DNA of 64,000 nt from positions 62,001-126,000 of the forward strand of contig JAKLLA010000017.1 of NCBI GenBank assembly GCA_023150375.1. The letters run 5' to 3'. The stretch is from Burkholderiaceae bacterium (GTDB taxonomy: Bacteria; Pseudomonadota; Gammaproteobacteria; Burkholderiales; Burkholderiaceae_C). Shown one piece after another: positions 17,701 through 27,397 of the stretch (position 1 is its first letter; every line of letters starts with the position of its first letter). The notes beneath the pieces are model-generated. The model was given only the letters and a program-made list of their open reading frames with translations. It did no database searches and was not told where the DNA came from. Position numbers and translations under genes: made by a program.

Positions 17701-17723
17701 GTGCGCTGCCTGGCAGGGGGGTC

Positions 17724-18737
17724 TCAGGCCCGCGCGGGCACGATGTCGCGCACCGCGGCGACGATGCGCGCCACGCTGGGCAGCGCGGCGGCCTCCTGCG
17801 CGGCGGCATAGGGCACCGGTACTTCGCGGCTGCAGACGCGCCGGATCGGTGCGTCCAGCTCGTAGAGCGAGTCCTCGGCCAGCCGGGCGGCGATCTCGGC
17901 CGAGAGGGAGCCGCTCTTCCAGCCCTCGTCGACGATCACGATGCGGCGGGTGCGGCGCAGCGAGGCGTTCACGCTGTCCATGTCCAGCGGCCGCAGCATG
18001 CGCAGGTCGATCACCTCGGCCTCGATGCCCTGGCCGGCCAGCTGCGCGGCGGCCCCCAGGCAGAGCTGCAGGCCGTGCCCGTAGGTGACCAGGGTGACAT
18101 CGCGCCCCGGGCGGCGCAGCCGGGCCTGCGCCAGGTCCACCGCGGTGACGGTCGCGTCGAGCTCGTCCTCGAGGTTGTAGAGCATCACGTGCTCGAAGAT
18201 CAGCACCGGGTTGGGGTCGGCCACCGCCGCGGCGAGCATGTGGCGCGCGTCCTCCACCGTGGCCGGCACGGCCACCTTCAGCCCCGGGATGTGCGCGTAC
18301 CAGCCCTCCAGGCTGTGCGAATGCTGCGCGGCCAGCTGCCGCCCGCCGCCGGTGGCCATGCGGATCACCAGCGGCACCGCGAACTGGCCGCCGCTCATGT
18401 GCGCCAGCGTGGCGGCGTTGTTCAGGATCTGGTCCAGCGCGAGCAGGCTGAAGTTGCAGGTCATGATCTCCAGCAGCGGTCGCAGCCCGGCCAGCGCGGC
18501 CCCCACCGCGATGCCGGTGAAGCCGTTTTCCGCCAGCGGGGTGTCGACGATGCGTGTCGGGCCGAACTCCTCCAGCAGGCCCTTGGTGACCGCGTAGCAG
18601 CCGCCGTACCGGCCCACGTCCTCGCCCAGCACGAAGCAGCGCGGATCGGCGTGCAGCGCGTCGCGAATGGCCTGCCGGCAGGCCTCGCGGTAGGTCAGGC
18701 GCAGCGGGGGGGCGGCGAGGGGGGGCGTGGGGTTCAT
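17724..18737 (-). CDS. 2-oxoacid dehydrogenase E1 component, beta subunit
   Basis: A 337-residue transketolase-like beta subunit. [60 protein letters not shown] and LRMLRPLD are the classic blocks of pyruvate/acetoin/branched-chain dehydrogenase E1 beta. It works with the alpha subunit encoded just upstream (1-nt overlap, TGATG) to decarboxylate a 2-oxoacid and load the E2 lipoyl group. The substrate cannot be told from sequence; the acetate-CoA ligase and E2 neighbours suggest pyruvate or acetoin. Confidence 0.93.
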   Translation of the reverse strand: MNPTPPLAAPPLRLTYREACRQAIRDALHADPRCFVLGEDVGRYGGCYAVTKGLLEEFGPTRIVDTPLAENGFTGIAVGAALAGLRPLLEIMTCNFSLLALDQILNNAATLAHMSGGQFAVPLVIRMATGGGRQLAAQHSHSLEGWYAHIPGLKVAVPATVEDARHMLAAAVADPNPVLIFEHVMLYNLEDELDATVTAVDLAQARLRRPGRDVTLVTYGHGLQLCLGAAAQLAGQGIEAEVIDLRMLRPLDMDSVNASLRRTRRIVIVDEGWKSGSLSAEIAARLAEDSLYELDAPIRRVCSREVPVPYAAAQEAAALPSVARIVAAVRDIVPARA

Positions 18738-19732
18738 CACGCACGCTCCTGGACCACATCGTCCATCAGCACGAAGCGCTCCAGCTCGTCGGCCGGCTCG
18801 GCGCTGCCGGCCTCGCCAAATGCCACCGCGGCGTCGATCTCGGCGGCGATCTGCGCGTCGATGGCGGCGCTTTCGGCCTCGGTCAGCTGGTGGTTGGCCT
18901 GCATCCAGCGGCGCAGGCGTTCGATCGGGTCGAGCTGCCGCCACGCGTCGATCTCGCTGCGGCTGCGATAGGCCTGGGTGTCGAACATCGAGTGGGCCCG
19001 GAAGCGGTAGGTGCGCATCTCCAGGAAGTACGGGCCCTGGCCGCTGCGGATGTGCGCCAGGGCGCGCCGCGTGGCCGCCTCGACCTCGACCGGGTCCATG
19101 CCGTCGACCGGCTCGGCGGCCATGCGGTAGGCGCGGGCCTTGCGCCAGAGGTCGGTTTCCACCTCGCTGTCGGCCAGCGGCACGCCCATCGCGTAGAGGT
19201 TGTTCTCGCAGACGAACAGCAGCGGCAGGCGCCACAGCTCGGCCAGGTTCATCGTCTCGTGGAAGGCGCCTTCGCCCACCGCGCCCTCGCCGAAGAAGCA
19301 GGCCGTCACGGCGCCCGGGCGCAGGCGCTGGTCGGCCAGCGCGATGCCGGCGGCCAGCGGCAGGCCACCGCAGACGATGGCGTTGCCGCCGTAGAAGCGG
19401 CGCTCGCGGTCGAACAGGTGCATCGAGCCGCCCCGGCCGCGGCAGCAGCCCTCGACCTTGCCGAGCATCTCGGCGGTGATGCGCTCCATGGGCACCCCGC
19501 GCGCCAGGGCCTGGCCGTGCTCGCGGTAGGTGGCCACCACCGCGTCGCGCGCCTCCAGGGCGCTCATCACGCCCACGGCCACCGCCTCCTCGCCGTCGTA
19601 CAGGTGCAGGAAGCCGCGGATCTTCTGGGCCTGGTAGAGCTCGACGCACTTGGCCTCGTAGCGGCGGATGCGCAGCATCTGCCGGTACAGCCGGTGCAGG
19701 TGGGCGCGGTCGAGGTGGAGCTTGTCCGTCAT
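18737..19732 (-). CDS. 2-oxoacid dehydrogenase E1 component, alpha subunit
   Basis: A 331-residue thiamine-diphosphate-dependent E1 alpha subunit. The ThDP motif runs from [17 protein letters not shown] to [36 protein letters not shown] and [10 protein letters not shown] (phosphorylation-loop region) also fit the pyruvate/acetoin dehydrogenase E1 alpha family. It starts 12 bp after the acetate-CoA ligase stop and overlaps E1 beta by 1 nt, so expression should be tightly coupled. Confidence 0.94.
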   Translation of the reverse strand: MTDKLHLDRAHLHRLYRQMLRIRRYEAKCVELYQAQKIRGFLHLYDGEEAVAVGVMSALEARDAVVATYREHGQALARGVPMERITAEMLGKVEGCCRGRGGSMHLFDRERRFYGGNAIVCGGLPLAAGIALADQRLRPGAVTACFFGEGAVGEGAFHETMNLAELWRLPLLFVCENNLYAMGVPLADSEVETDLWRKARAYRMAAEPVDGMDPVEVEAATRRALAHIRSGQGPYFLEMRTYRFRAHSMFDTQAYRSRSEIDAWRQLDPIERLRRWMQANHQLTEAESAAIDAQIAAEIDAAVAFGEAGSAEPADELERFVLMDDVVQERA

Positions 19733-19744
19733 CGCCGGCCTCCG

Positions 19745-21553
<1,809 letters not shown>

Positions 21554-21667
21554 CGGCGCGCTCCTCGTCACGTTGTCTCGGCGTGAAGGGCGGCCGGCGT
21601 CGATCGTGCGCGCCGGCCTGCCTGCTGCGCATGATCGGCCGCTGGCGCGGCGGCGCGTTGATGCGGG

Positions 21668-24600
21668 TCAATCGGTGGCGGTGGCGGTGCGGTCCTGGCG
21701 TTCGTGCAGCGCGTCCCGCGCGGGCGCCGCCGGCGCCTGCTGCCGGGCCTGCCGGAACGCGGCGGCGCGGGCCTGCAGCTGCGCCAGCGCATCCGGACCG
21801 GGCGCCTGGCCGGCGCGCAGCGCCGCCTCCTGCCGGGCGGCCTCGGCCGCCAGGGCCAGCGCGCCGACCTGCGCGGCGCTGGACTTGAGGGTGTGCAGCG
21901 GGCGGCGCAGGGCGTCGCCGCCCGGATCGGCCCGGGCCCTCTCGATCGCGTCGAGCAGCGCGTCCAGCCGGGTGTCGAACTGCGCCAGCAGCTCCTGCGC
22001 GAAGCCGGGGTCGGAGCCGTCGGCCACCATCGGCAGCGCGGCCAGCACCGCCGGATCGAAGTCGACCGCGCTGCGCAGCGGCCCGACGTCGGCCGGCGTC
22101 TGGGCCGACGGTGCCGGCGGCGTGTCCGCCGGCACGCCCGCCGGCAGGGCGGCGGCCTGCCCGTCCGCGCGCTCCGGCGACGCGTTGCCGTCCGAGCCCC
22201 CGCTCCAGACCGGGCGAGCCGGGTCCTGCGCCAGGCTGTGCGCCGACGCCGTGCCGCCACCGTGCCCCAGCCAGCGCTGCACCGTCGCGATCAGCAGGGC
22301 CGCCTGCACCGGCTTGGTCAGGAAGTCGTTCATGCCCGCGGCCAGACAGGCGCTGCGGTCTTCGGCGAAGGCGTTCGCGGTCAGCGCGATCACCGGCAGG
22401 TGGCGCGCGGCCGCTCCGGCGGCGCCCGCACGCAGGCGCCGCGTGGCCTCCAGGCCGTCCAGCTCGGGCATCTGCCAGTCCATCAGCACGAGGTCGTAGG
22501 GCCGCTCGCGCAGCCGCGCCAGGCCCTGGTGGCCGTCGCCGGCGATCTCGCAGTGCCAGCCGGCGTGCTCGAGCATCGAGCGCAGCACGCTCTGGTTGAT
22601 CGGGTCGTCCTCGACCAGCAGCAGGCGCGGGCGGGCTGGGTTGCCACCGGCATCGTTCGGTGCCCCCGGCAGGGCTGCGGTCCCGGCCCGGTGCGCCGTC
22701 CGGTGCGCGGCCGCCGGCGCGGCCGCTTCCTGCGGCGTGGGTGCCAGGCCGAAGGCGCGGCCCAGCCGGCTCACCAGCGCGGCGCGCAGCAGCGGCCGCG
22801 GCAGTGCGCGCGCCAGGCCCGGCAGCCGCTCGATGCCCGAGCCGCCCGCGCTGCCGGCGCTGCGCCCGCCGACGACGATCACCCGCTCGGGCGGCAACCA
22901 GTCGGCGCAGGCCTCCAGCAGCGCGCGGCTGCGCGGCTCGTCGGCGGCCAGCAGGCACCAGGGCAGCCGGCCCTGCCGGTCCGGCTGCGCCATCGCGGCG
23001 CGCAGCTGCGCCGGGTCGTCGCAGCGCAGCGCCTCGCAGCCCAGGCGCTCCAGCAGGGCCGCGGTGGCGGCGGCCTCGCTGGGATGCGGTTCGCACCAGG
23101 CCACGCGCAGCCCCAGGGGCAACGGGGCGGGCGGCGCGTCGGGCGCCACCGGCAGCGGCAGCTCGAGGGTGAAGCTCGTGCCCGTGCCCGGCTGCGACTG
23201 CACGGCCAGATCGCCACCCAGATGCCGGGCCAGCTCGCGGCAGATCGTCAGGCCCAGACCGCTGCCGCCGAAGCGCCGGGTGGTCGAGACGTCGGCCTGC
23301 TGGAAGGGCTCGAAGATGCGCTGCAGCGCCTCGGCGGGAATGCCGATGCCGGTGTCGGCCACCTCCAGGCTCAGGGTGCCGCTGCGCGCTCCGGCACGCA
23401 CCGTCAGGCGCACCTCGCCGTCGCGGGTGAACTTCACCGCGTTGCCCAGCAGGTTGAGCAGCAGCTGGCGCAGCCGCAGGCCGTCACCGTGGCGCCAGGG
23501 CGGCAGCGCCGGGTCGACCACCGAGACCAGCCGCAGCCCCTTCGTGGCGGCGCTGGCCGAGCTGGCCAGCAGCACGGCGTCGACCAGCTCCAGCAGGTTG
23601 AAGTCCTCCTCGTGCACCTGCATCGCGCCGGCCTCGATGCGCGAGAGGTCGAGCACGCTCTCGATCAGTCCGAGCAGGCTGCTGCCGCTGGCACGGATGA
23701 TCTCGACCAGCTCCTCGCGGCGCTGCGCATCGGCACCCTGCAGATGCAGCAGCTGGGCCGCGCCGATGACGCCGTTGAGCGGGCTGCGCAGTTCGTGGCT
23801 CATGTTGGCCAGGAAGCGGGTCTTGGCCTGCGAGGCCGCCTCGGCCTGGGCGCGGGCGCTGCGGGCGTCCTCGGCCTCGCGCTGCAGCTGGCGGTGCAGC
23901 TGGCCGAGCTGGGCGTCGCGGCGCTGCAGCTCCTCGATCATCTGATTGAAGGCCTGCACGGCGCGACCGATCTCGTCGCGCCCGGTGGCCTCCAGGCGAC
24001 GGTCGTAGCGCTGGTCGGCGGCGATGGCCGCGGCCGCGGCGGCCAGTTCGCGCGCCGGACGGCTGATGCGCAGGGCCAGGCGCCGCGCCACCACCAGGCC
24101 GGCGCCCAGACCGGCCAGCGCCACCAGCGCGGCTGCCAGGGCCTGGCGGCGCAGGTCGTCGAGGCGGTCGGCCAGCGACACCTGGATCAGCAGCCGGCCC
24201 TGCGAGCCCGGCGCGGCGGCGCCGCCGCCGGGCACGGCGATGTCCTCGGTCACCCGCAGCCAGCCCTGGCGCAGGCCGCCGCCGGAGCGGGCCTGGTCGG
24301 GCGGGGCGAGGTCGCCGGCCGCGTAGAGCAGCGCGCCTTCCTGGCTGTAGACCCAGGCGCCCTGGATGTCGGGCGCCACGCGCAGCACCGCCATCGCCTC
24401 GCGCAGGCCACGCTCGTCCATGAAGGCCACCGGCGCCTGCAGCGCGAAGGCGATCGAGCGCGCCAGGGTGGTGTTGGATTCGCGCTCGTCACGCTCGGCC
24501 GCCCAGGCCGTGAGCGCCAGCGTGGCCGAGGTGGCCACCGCCACGCTCAGCCCGGCGGCCAGGGCCGCCAGCGCACCGATGCGGTGTCCCAGCGGCTGGT

Positions 24601-24694
24601 CACGCCAGCGCCGGCGCGACGGGACTGCGGCAGCCGGGCGTGCGGCAGCAGGCGCGGCGTCCAGGGGCCGCGGGGTCTGAAGCGGAGCGGTCAT
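21668..24694 (-). CDS. Hybrid histidine kinase with CHASE8-like sensor, receiver and HPt domains
   Basis: A 1008-residue membrane kinase with TM1 (about 40-64), a periplasmic domain (about 68-182) containing [28 protein letters not shown] and [11 protein letters not shown]2 (186-204) and HAMP (205-255). HisKA follows with His300 in [13 protein letters not shown], then HATPase ([19 protein letters not shown]), a degenerate receiver-like stretch, a true receiver ([11 protein letters not shown]) and an HPt domain ([12 protein letters not shown]). The periplasmic domain resembles the CHASE8 sensor of the diguanylate cyclase YfiN, whose partner is YfiR. The gene just upstream encodes a YfiR-family protein and overlaps it by 4 nt, so the kinase is probably under YfiR-type periplasmic control. 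Partner and domain naming are inference. Confidence 0.9.
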   Translation of the reverse strand: MTAPLQTPRPLDAAPAAARPAAAVPSRRRWRDQPLGHRIGALAALAAGLSVAVATSATLALTAWAAERDERESNTTLARSIAFALQAPVAFMDERGLREAMAVLRVAPDIQGAWVYSQEGALLYAAGDLAPPDQARSGGGLRQGWLRVTEDIAVPGGGAAAPGSQGRLLIQVSLADRLDDLRRQALAAALVALAGLGAGLVVARRLALRISRPARELAAAAAAIAADQRYDRRLEATGRDEIGRAVQAFNQMIEELQRRDAQLGQLHRQLQREAEDARSARAQAEAASQAKTRFLANMSHELRSPLNGVIGAAQLLHLQGADAQRREELVEIIRASGSSLLGLIESVLDLSRIEAGAMQVHEEDFNLLELVDAVLLASSASAATKGLRLVSVVDPALPPWRHGDGLRLRQLLLNLLGNAVKFTRDGEVRLTVRAGARSGTLSLEVADTGIGIPAEALQRIFEPFQQADVSTTRRFGGSGLGLTICRELARHLGGDLAVQSQPGTGTSFTLELPLPVAPDAPPAPLPLGLRVAWCEPHPSEAAATAALLERLGCEALRCDDPAQLRAAMAQPDRQGRLPWCLLAADEPRSRALLEACADWLPPERVIVVGGRSAGSAGGSGIERLPGLARALPRPLLRAALVSRLGRAFGLAPTPQEAAAPAAAHRTAHRAGTAALPGAPNDAGGNPARPRLLLVEDDPINQSVLRSMLEHAGWHCEIAGDGHQGLARLRERPYDLVLMDWQMPELDGLEATRRLRAGAAGAAARHLPVIALTANAFAEDRSACLAAGMNDFLTKPVQAALLIATVQRWLGHGGGTASAHSLAQDPARPVWSGGSDGNASPERADGQAAALPAGVPADTPPAPSAQTPADVGPLRSAVDFDPAVLAALPMVADGSDPGFAQELLAQFDTRLDALLDAIERARADPGGDALRRPLHTLKSSAAQVGALALAAEAARQEAALRAGQAPGPDALAQLQARAAAFRQARQQAPAAPARDALHERQDRTATATD

Positions 24695-25335
24695 TCGCGC
24701 ACCTGGCGGGCCAGGCGCAGTGCCTGGCTGGAGAGATCGAGCCCGGCACCACGCAGGCTGCCCAGCTGCACGTCGAAGCGCAGTGCATCGTGTACCAGCA
24801 GCAGCTCGACCATGCCGCCGCGGCTCAGGAAGCCGTCGCTCTCGCCGATGGTCAGCACCGGCGCACGCGCGCTGGCCCGCAGCAGCGCGGTCGCCTGCTC
24901 GGCCGCCTCCGGCAGGAAGAGCAGGTGGCAGTGCTCGCCGGGGGCGGCGCGCAGCACCTGGACCCGCCAGGCGCCGCTGCGCTGGCCGTCGGCCGCGGCG
25001 AAGGCGGCCGGCAGCTCGTTGCGCACCGGCGCCACGCACAGGCGCAGCGTCTGTTCCGGGGCGGCGGCGTCGGGCCACTGGGTGAAACGTGCCAGCGCCA
25101 GCACGATGCGCAGCACCAGCGCGTCCTGGCCCGGCGCGGCCTCGGCATGGGGCGGCAGCGCCAGCAGGGTCGCACCGAACAGGGCCGCCAGCAGGCCGGC
25201 GCGCGCGCGCCCGGGCCTCGACCGGGGGGCGGTCGGGGGGGCGTTCGGGGGGGCGTTCGGGGGGGCGGACCTGGCGGCGGGCCGCGGCGGTCGGAGCCGG
25301 GCGGCCGGCAGGCGGCGCAGGGCGGCGGAGATCAC
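24691..25335 (-). CDS. Periplasmic YfiR-family (DUF4154) protein
   Basis: About 214 residues from the GTG at 25335. An unusual Pro/Ala/Asn-rich N-terminus (APPNAPPNAPPTAP) precedes an Arg-rich stretch and a hydrophobic signal segment (GLLAALFGATLLALPPHAEA). The mature part has LALARFTQWPDA, LRLCVAP, CHLLFL, PVLTIGESDGFLSRGGMVEL and LRFDVQLGSLRGAGLDLSSQ followed by ALRLAR, the YfiR/DUF4154 pattern. In Pseudomonas YfiR represses the cyclase YfiN through the periplasm; here the downstream partner is a histidine kinase. It lies 25 bp after the TonB receptor gene. The true start is uncertain because the only upstream starts overlap that gene. Confidence 0.85.
   Translation of the reverse strand: MISAALRRLPAARLRPPRPAARSAPPNAPPNAPPTAPRSRPGRARAGLLAALFGATLLALPPHAEAAPGQDALVLRIVLALARFTQWPDAAAPEQTLRLCVAPVRNELPAAFAAADGQRSGAWRVQVLRAAPGEHCHLLFLPEAAEQATALLRASARAPVLTIGESDGFLSRGGMVELLLVHDALRFDVQLGSLRGAGLDLSSQALRLARQVRE
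25235..25265 (-). repeat. Three G7 tracts in a 12-bp tandem repeat at the 5' end of the YfiR-family gene
   Basis: On the plus strand the unit GGGGGGGCGTTC repeats with period 12, giving G runs of seven at 25235-25241, 25247-25253 and 25259-25265; a G6 run lies at 25224-25229. They fall in the coding region before the signal peptide. Runs like this can slip during replication and switch a frame on and off. Confidence 0.85.
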
Positions 25336-25360
25336 GGCGGGCTCGTGGGCGCGGGCGGCT

Positions 25361-27385
25361 TCAGAACGACAGCGTCCAGCGCAGCGCCAGGCGGCGGCCG
25401 TCCTGCGTGATGACGTCCTGGCGGTGCTCCGGGCCGGCCGGGTCGGCATGGCGGCGGTCGGTCAGGTTGTAGACGCTGCCGCCGACCGACCAGGGCTGGC
25501 CGGCCGGCTCGTAGTTCAGCGTGGCGTGGGCCAGCGTCACGGCGTTCAGCGCCGCGCCGGCCAGCGTGCGCCGCTGACCGGTGCGCTGCAGTTCCAGCCC
25601 CAGGCGCAGCGCAGGCGCCAGCGGCAGCTGCGCATGCAGCCGGGTCAGCGAGCGCGGCGCGTTGGCCACCGGCCCGGTGCCGTCGACCTGCACGCGCTGG
25701 CGCGACCAGCTCGCACGCAGCCGCCAGCCGGCCGCGTCGAGCCACTCGGTCTCGGCCTCCAGACCGCGCACCCGGGCATCGCCGACATTGCGGTAGACCA
25801 GCTCGCCGCTGTCGGCGTGCTCGATCTGCTCGATCAGCCCCCGGGTGCGGTTGCGGTACAGCGAGCCCGACAGGCGCAGGCGGGGCATGACCTGCCAGTC
25901 GCCGGTCAGCTCGACGCTGCTGGACTGTTCGCGGCGCAGGGAGTCGTCGAAGCGATCCACGCTGCTGGCCGGCAGGCGTTCGTAGACATTGGGCTCGCGC
26001 CAGGCGCGGCCGTACAAGGCCTTGAGCACCGTGTCCGGGTCCGGCCGCCAGAGCAGCGCCAGACGCGGCGACAGGTGGTGGCGGCCGTCGGTCTGGCGGT
26101 CCAGCCGCAGGCCCAGGTCGGCCCGCAGTCCGTCCGCGAGCAGCAGGTCGCTGTCCAGGTACAGCCCGGCGCGCTGTCCCTGCGTGCCGATGTGCGCGTC
26201 CTGCCGCGGCGTCGGCTCGTACTGCAGCGTGCGGGTGTCCTGGCGCAGGTTGCGCTGCAGGTCCAGGCCCAGCGTCAGGCGGCTGGCCTGGCCCAGGCGC
26301 AGGCTGCGGCGCAGGTCCGCCTGCCACCAGCGGCCCTGGTTGCGGTAGGCCATCAGGCTGCCGTCTTCGTAGCGGCCGAGGTCCTGGTAGTGGTAGTCGC
26401 CCAGGCCGGCCTGCAGGCTCCAGCCCAGGCCCTGGCCGTCCAGGCGCTGCCAGTGCAGGCCGAGCAGGCCGAGGCGGTCGGTCCATTCGGCCGCGCGGTC
26501 GCCGAACTGCAGGCCGTAGGCGGCGGTGGGGATCTGCTTGCGCCGCTCGGAGGCCAGCGCGGCCAGCGACCAGTCGGCGGCGCTCCAGCGGGCGTAGACC
26601 TTGCGGTCGCGCTCGCCGTCCAGGCCCCGGGCCATGCCGTCGCCGACGCCGGGTGCGGCGTATTCGGGGTAGAACAGGTCGCTGCCGCGGCGCCGGCCGG
26701 CGCTGGCCGACAGCAGCAGGCTGCCCGAGGCCAGCTCGCTGGCCTGGCTGAATTGCAGGCGGCGCGTGCCGTCGTCGTCCAGCGTGAGGCCCACGCGGCT
26801 GCCGCGCAGGCTGGCGGCGCTGCGGGTGACCACGTTGATCACCCCGAACACCGCGTTCGGGCCGTACAGCACCGAGCCGGCGCCGGGGATGAACTCGACG
26901 CGCTCGACCAGCGCCAGGTCGAGCGGGAACTCGTGGCCCACCAGCACCGAGTCGTAGATGTTCTCGTTGGCGCGCTGCCCGTCGATGAGCAGCAGCAGCC
27001 GCGAGCTGTAGTCGCCCGGGCGGCTCAGCCCGCGCACGCCGGCGTAGGTATAGGCGCGGTCGTAGCGCAGGAAGACGCCGCGCACCGCGCCGAGCAGTTC
27101 GCCCAGCGTGCGCCAGCCGAAGGCGCGGATGTCGCCCTGCGTCAGCACCGTCACCGCGGCCGGCGCGTCGGCGACGTCCTGGCTGTACTTCGCGGCGGCG
27201 TAGACCGGCGTGCCCAGCAGCTGCTCGAGTTCGTCGGCGGGTGCCGCGTCCTGCGCGGCGGGGGCGGCCGCCGCCGTGCCGGCGACGCCGGCCAGCAGCA
27301 GCGCCCGCAGCGCCCGCAGCGCGGCGCGGGGCTGGCGCGGGACGCCGGTCCGGCGGGCAGGCAAAGGCAAGCGTGGGGCAGGCAT
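25361..27385 (-). CDS. TonB-dependent outer-membrane receptor
   Basis: A 674-residue receptor with an N-terminal signal (about 20-41), a plug domain and a beta-barrel ending in the outer-membrane signature LALRWTLSF. The plug has DELEQLLGTPVYAAAKYSQD, APAAVTVLTQGDIRAFGWRT, LLLIDGQRANEN and YGPNAVFGVINVVTRSA. No clear TonB box is visible after the signal peptide. It lies 12 bp after the EAL-protein gene and 25 bp before the YfiR-family gene. Receptors of this group are often next to YfiR and cyclase/kinase genes, suggesting a sensing role rather than only nutrient uptake. The ligand is unknown. Confidence 0.92.
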   Translation of the reverse strand: MPAPRLPLPARRTGVPRQPRAALRALRALLLAGVAGTAAAAPAAQDAAPADELEQLLGTPVYAAAKYSQDVADAPAAVTVLTQGDIRAFGWRTLGELLGAVRGVFLRYDRAYTYAGVRGLSRPGDYSSRLLLLIDGQRANENIYDSVLVGHEFPLDLALVERVEFIPGAGSVLYGPNAVFGVINVVTRSAASLRGSRVGLTLDDDGTRRLQFSQASELASGSLLLSASAGRRRGSDLFYPEYAAPGVGDGMARGLDGERDRKVYARWSAADWSLAALASERRKQIPTAAYGLQFGDRAAEWTDRLGLLGLHWQRLDGQGLGWSLQAGLGDYHYQDLGRYEDGSLMAYRNQGRWWQADLRRSLRLGQASRLTLGLDLQRNLRQDTRTLQYEPTPRQDAHIGTQGQRAGLYLDSDLLLADGLRADLGLRLDRQTDGRHHLSPRLALLWRPDPDTVLKALYGRAWREPNVYERLPASSVDRFDDSLRREQSSSVELTGDWQVMPRLRLSGSLYRNRTRGLIEQIEHADSGELVYRNVGDARVRGLEAETEWLDAAGWRLRASWSRQRVQVDGTGPVANAPRSLTRLHAQLPLAPALRLGLELQRTGQRRTLAGAALNAVTLAHATLNYEPAGQPWSVGGSVYNLTDRRHADPAGPEHRQDVITQDGRRLALRWTLSF

Positions 27386-27397
27386 GGTGGGTCCGGT

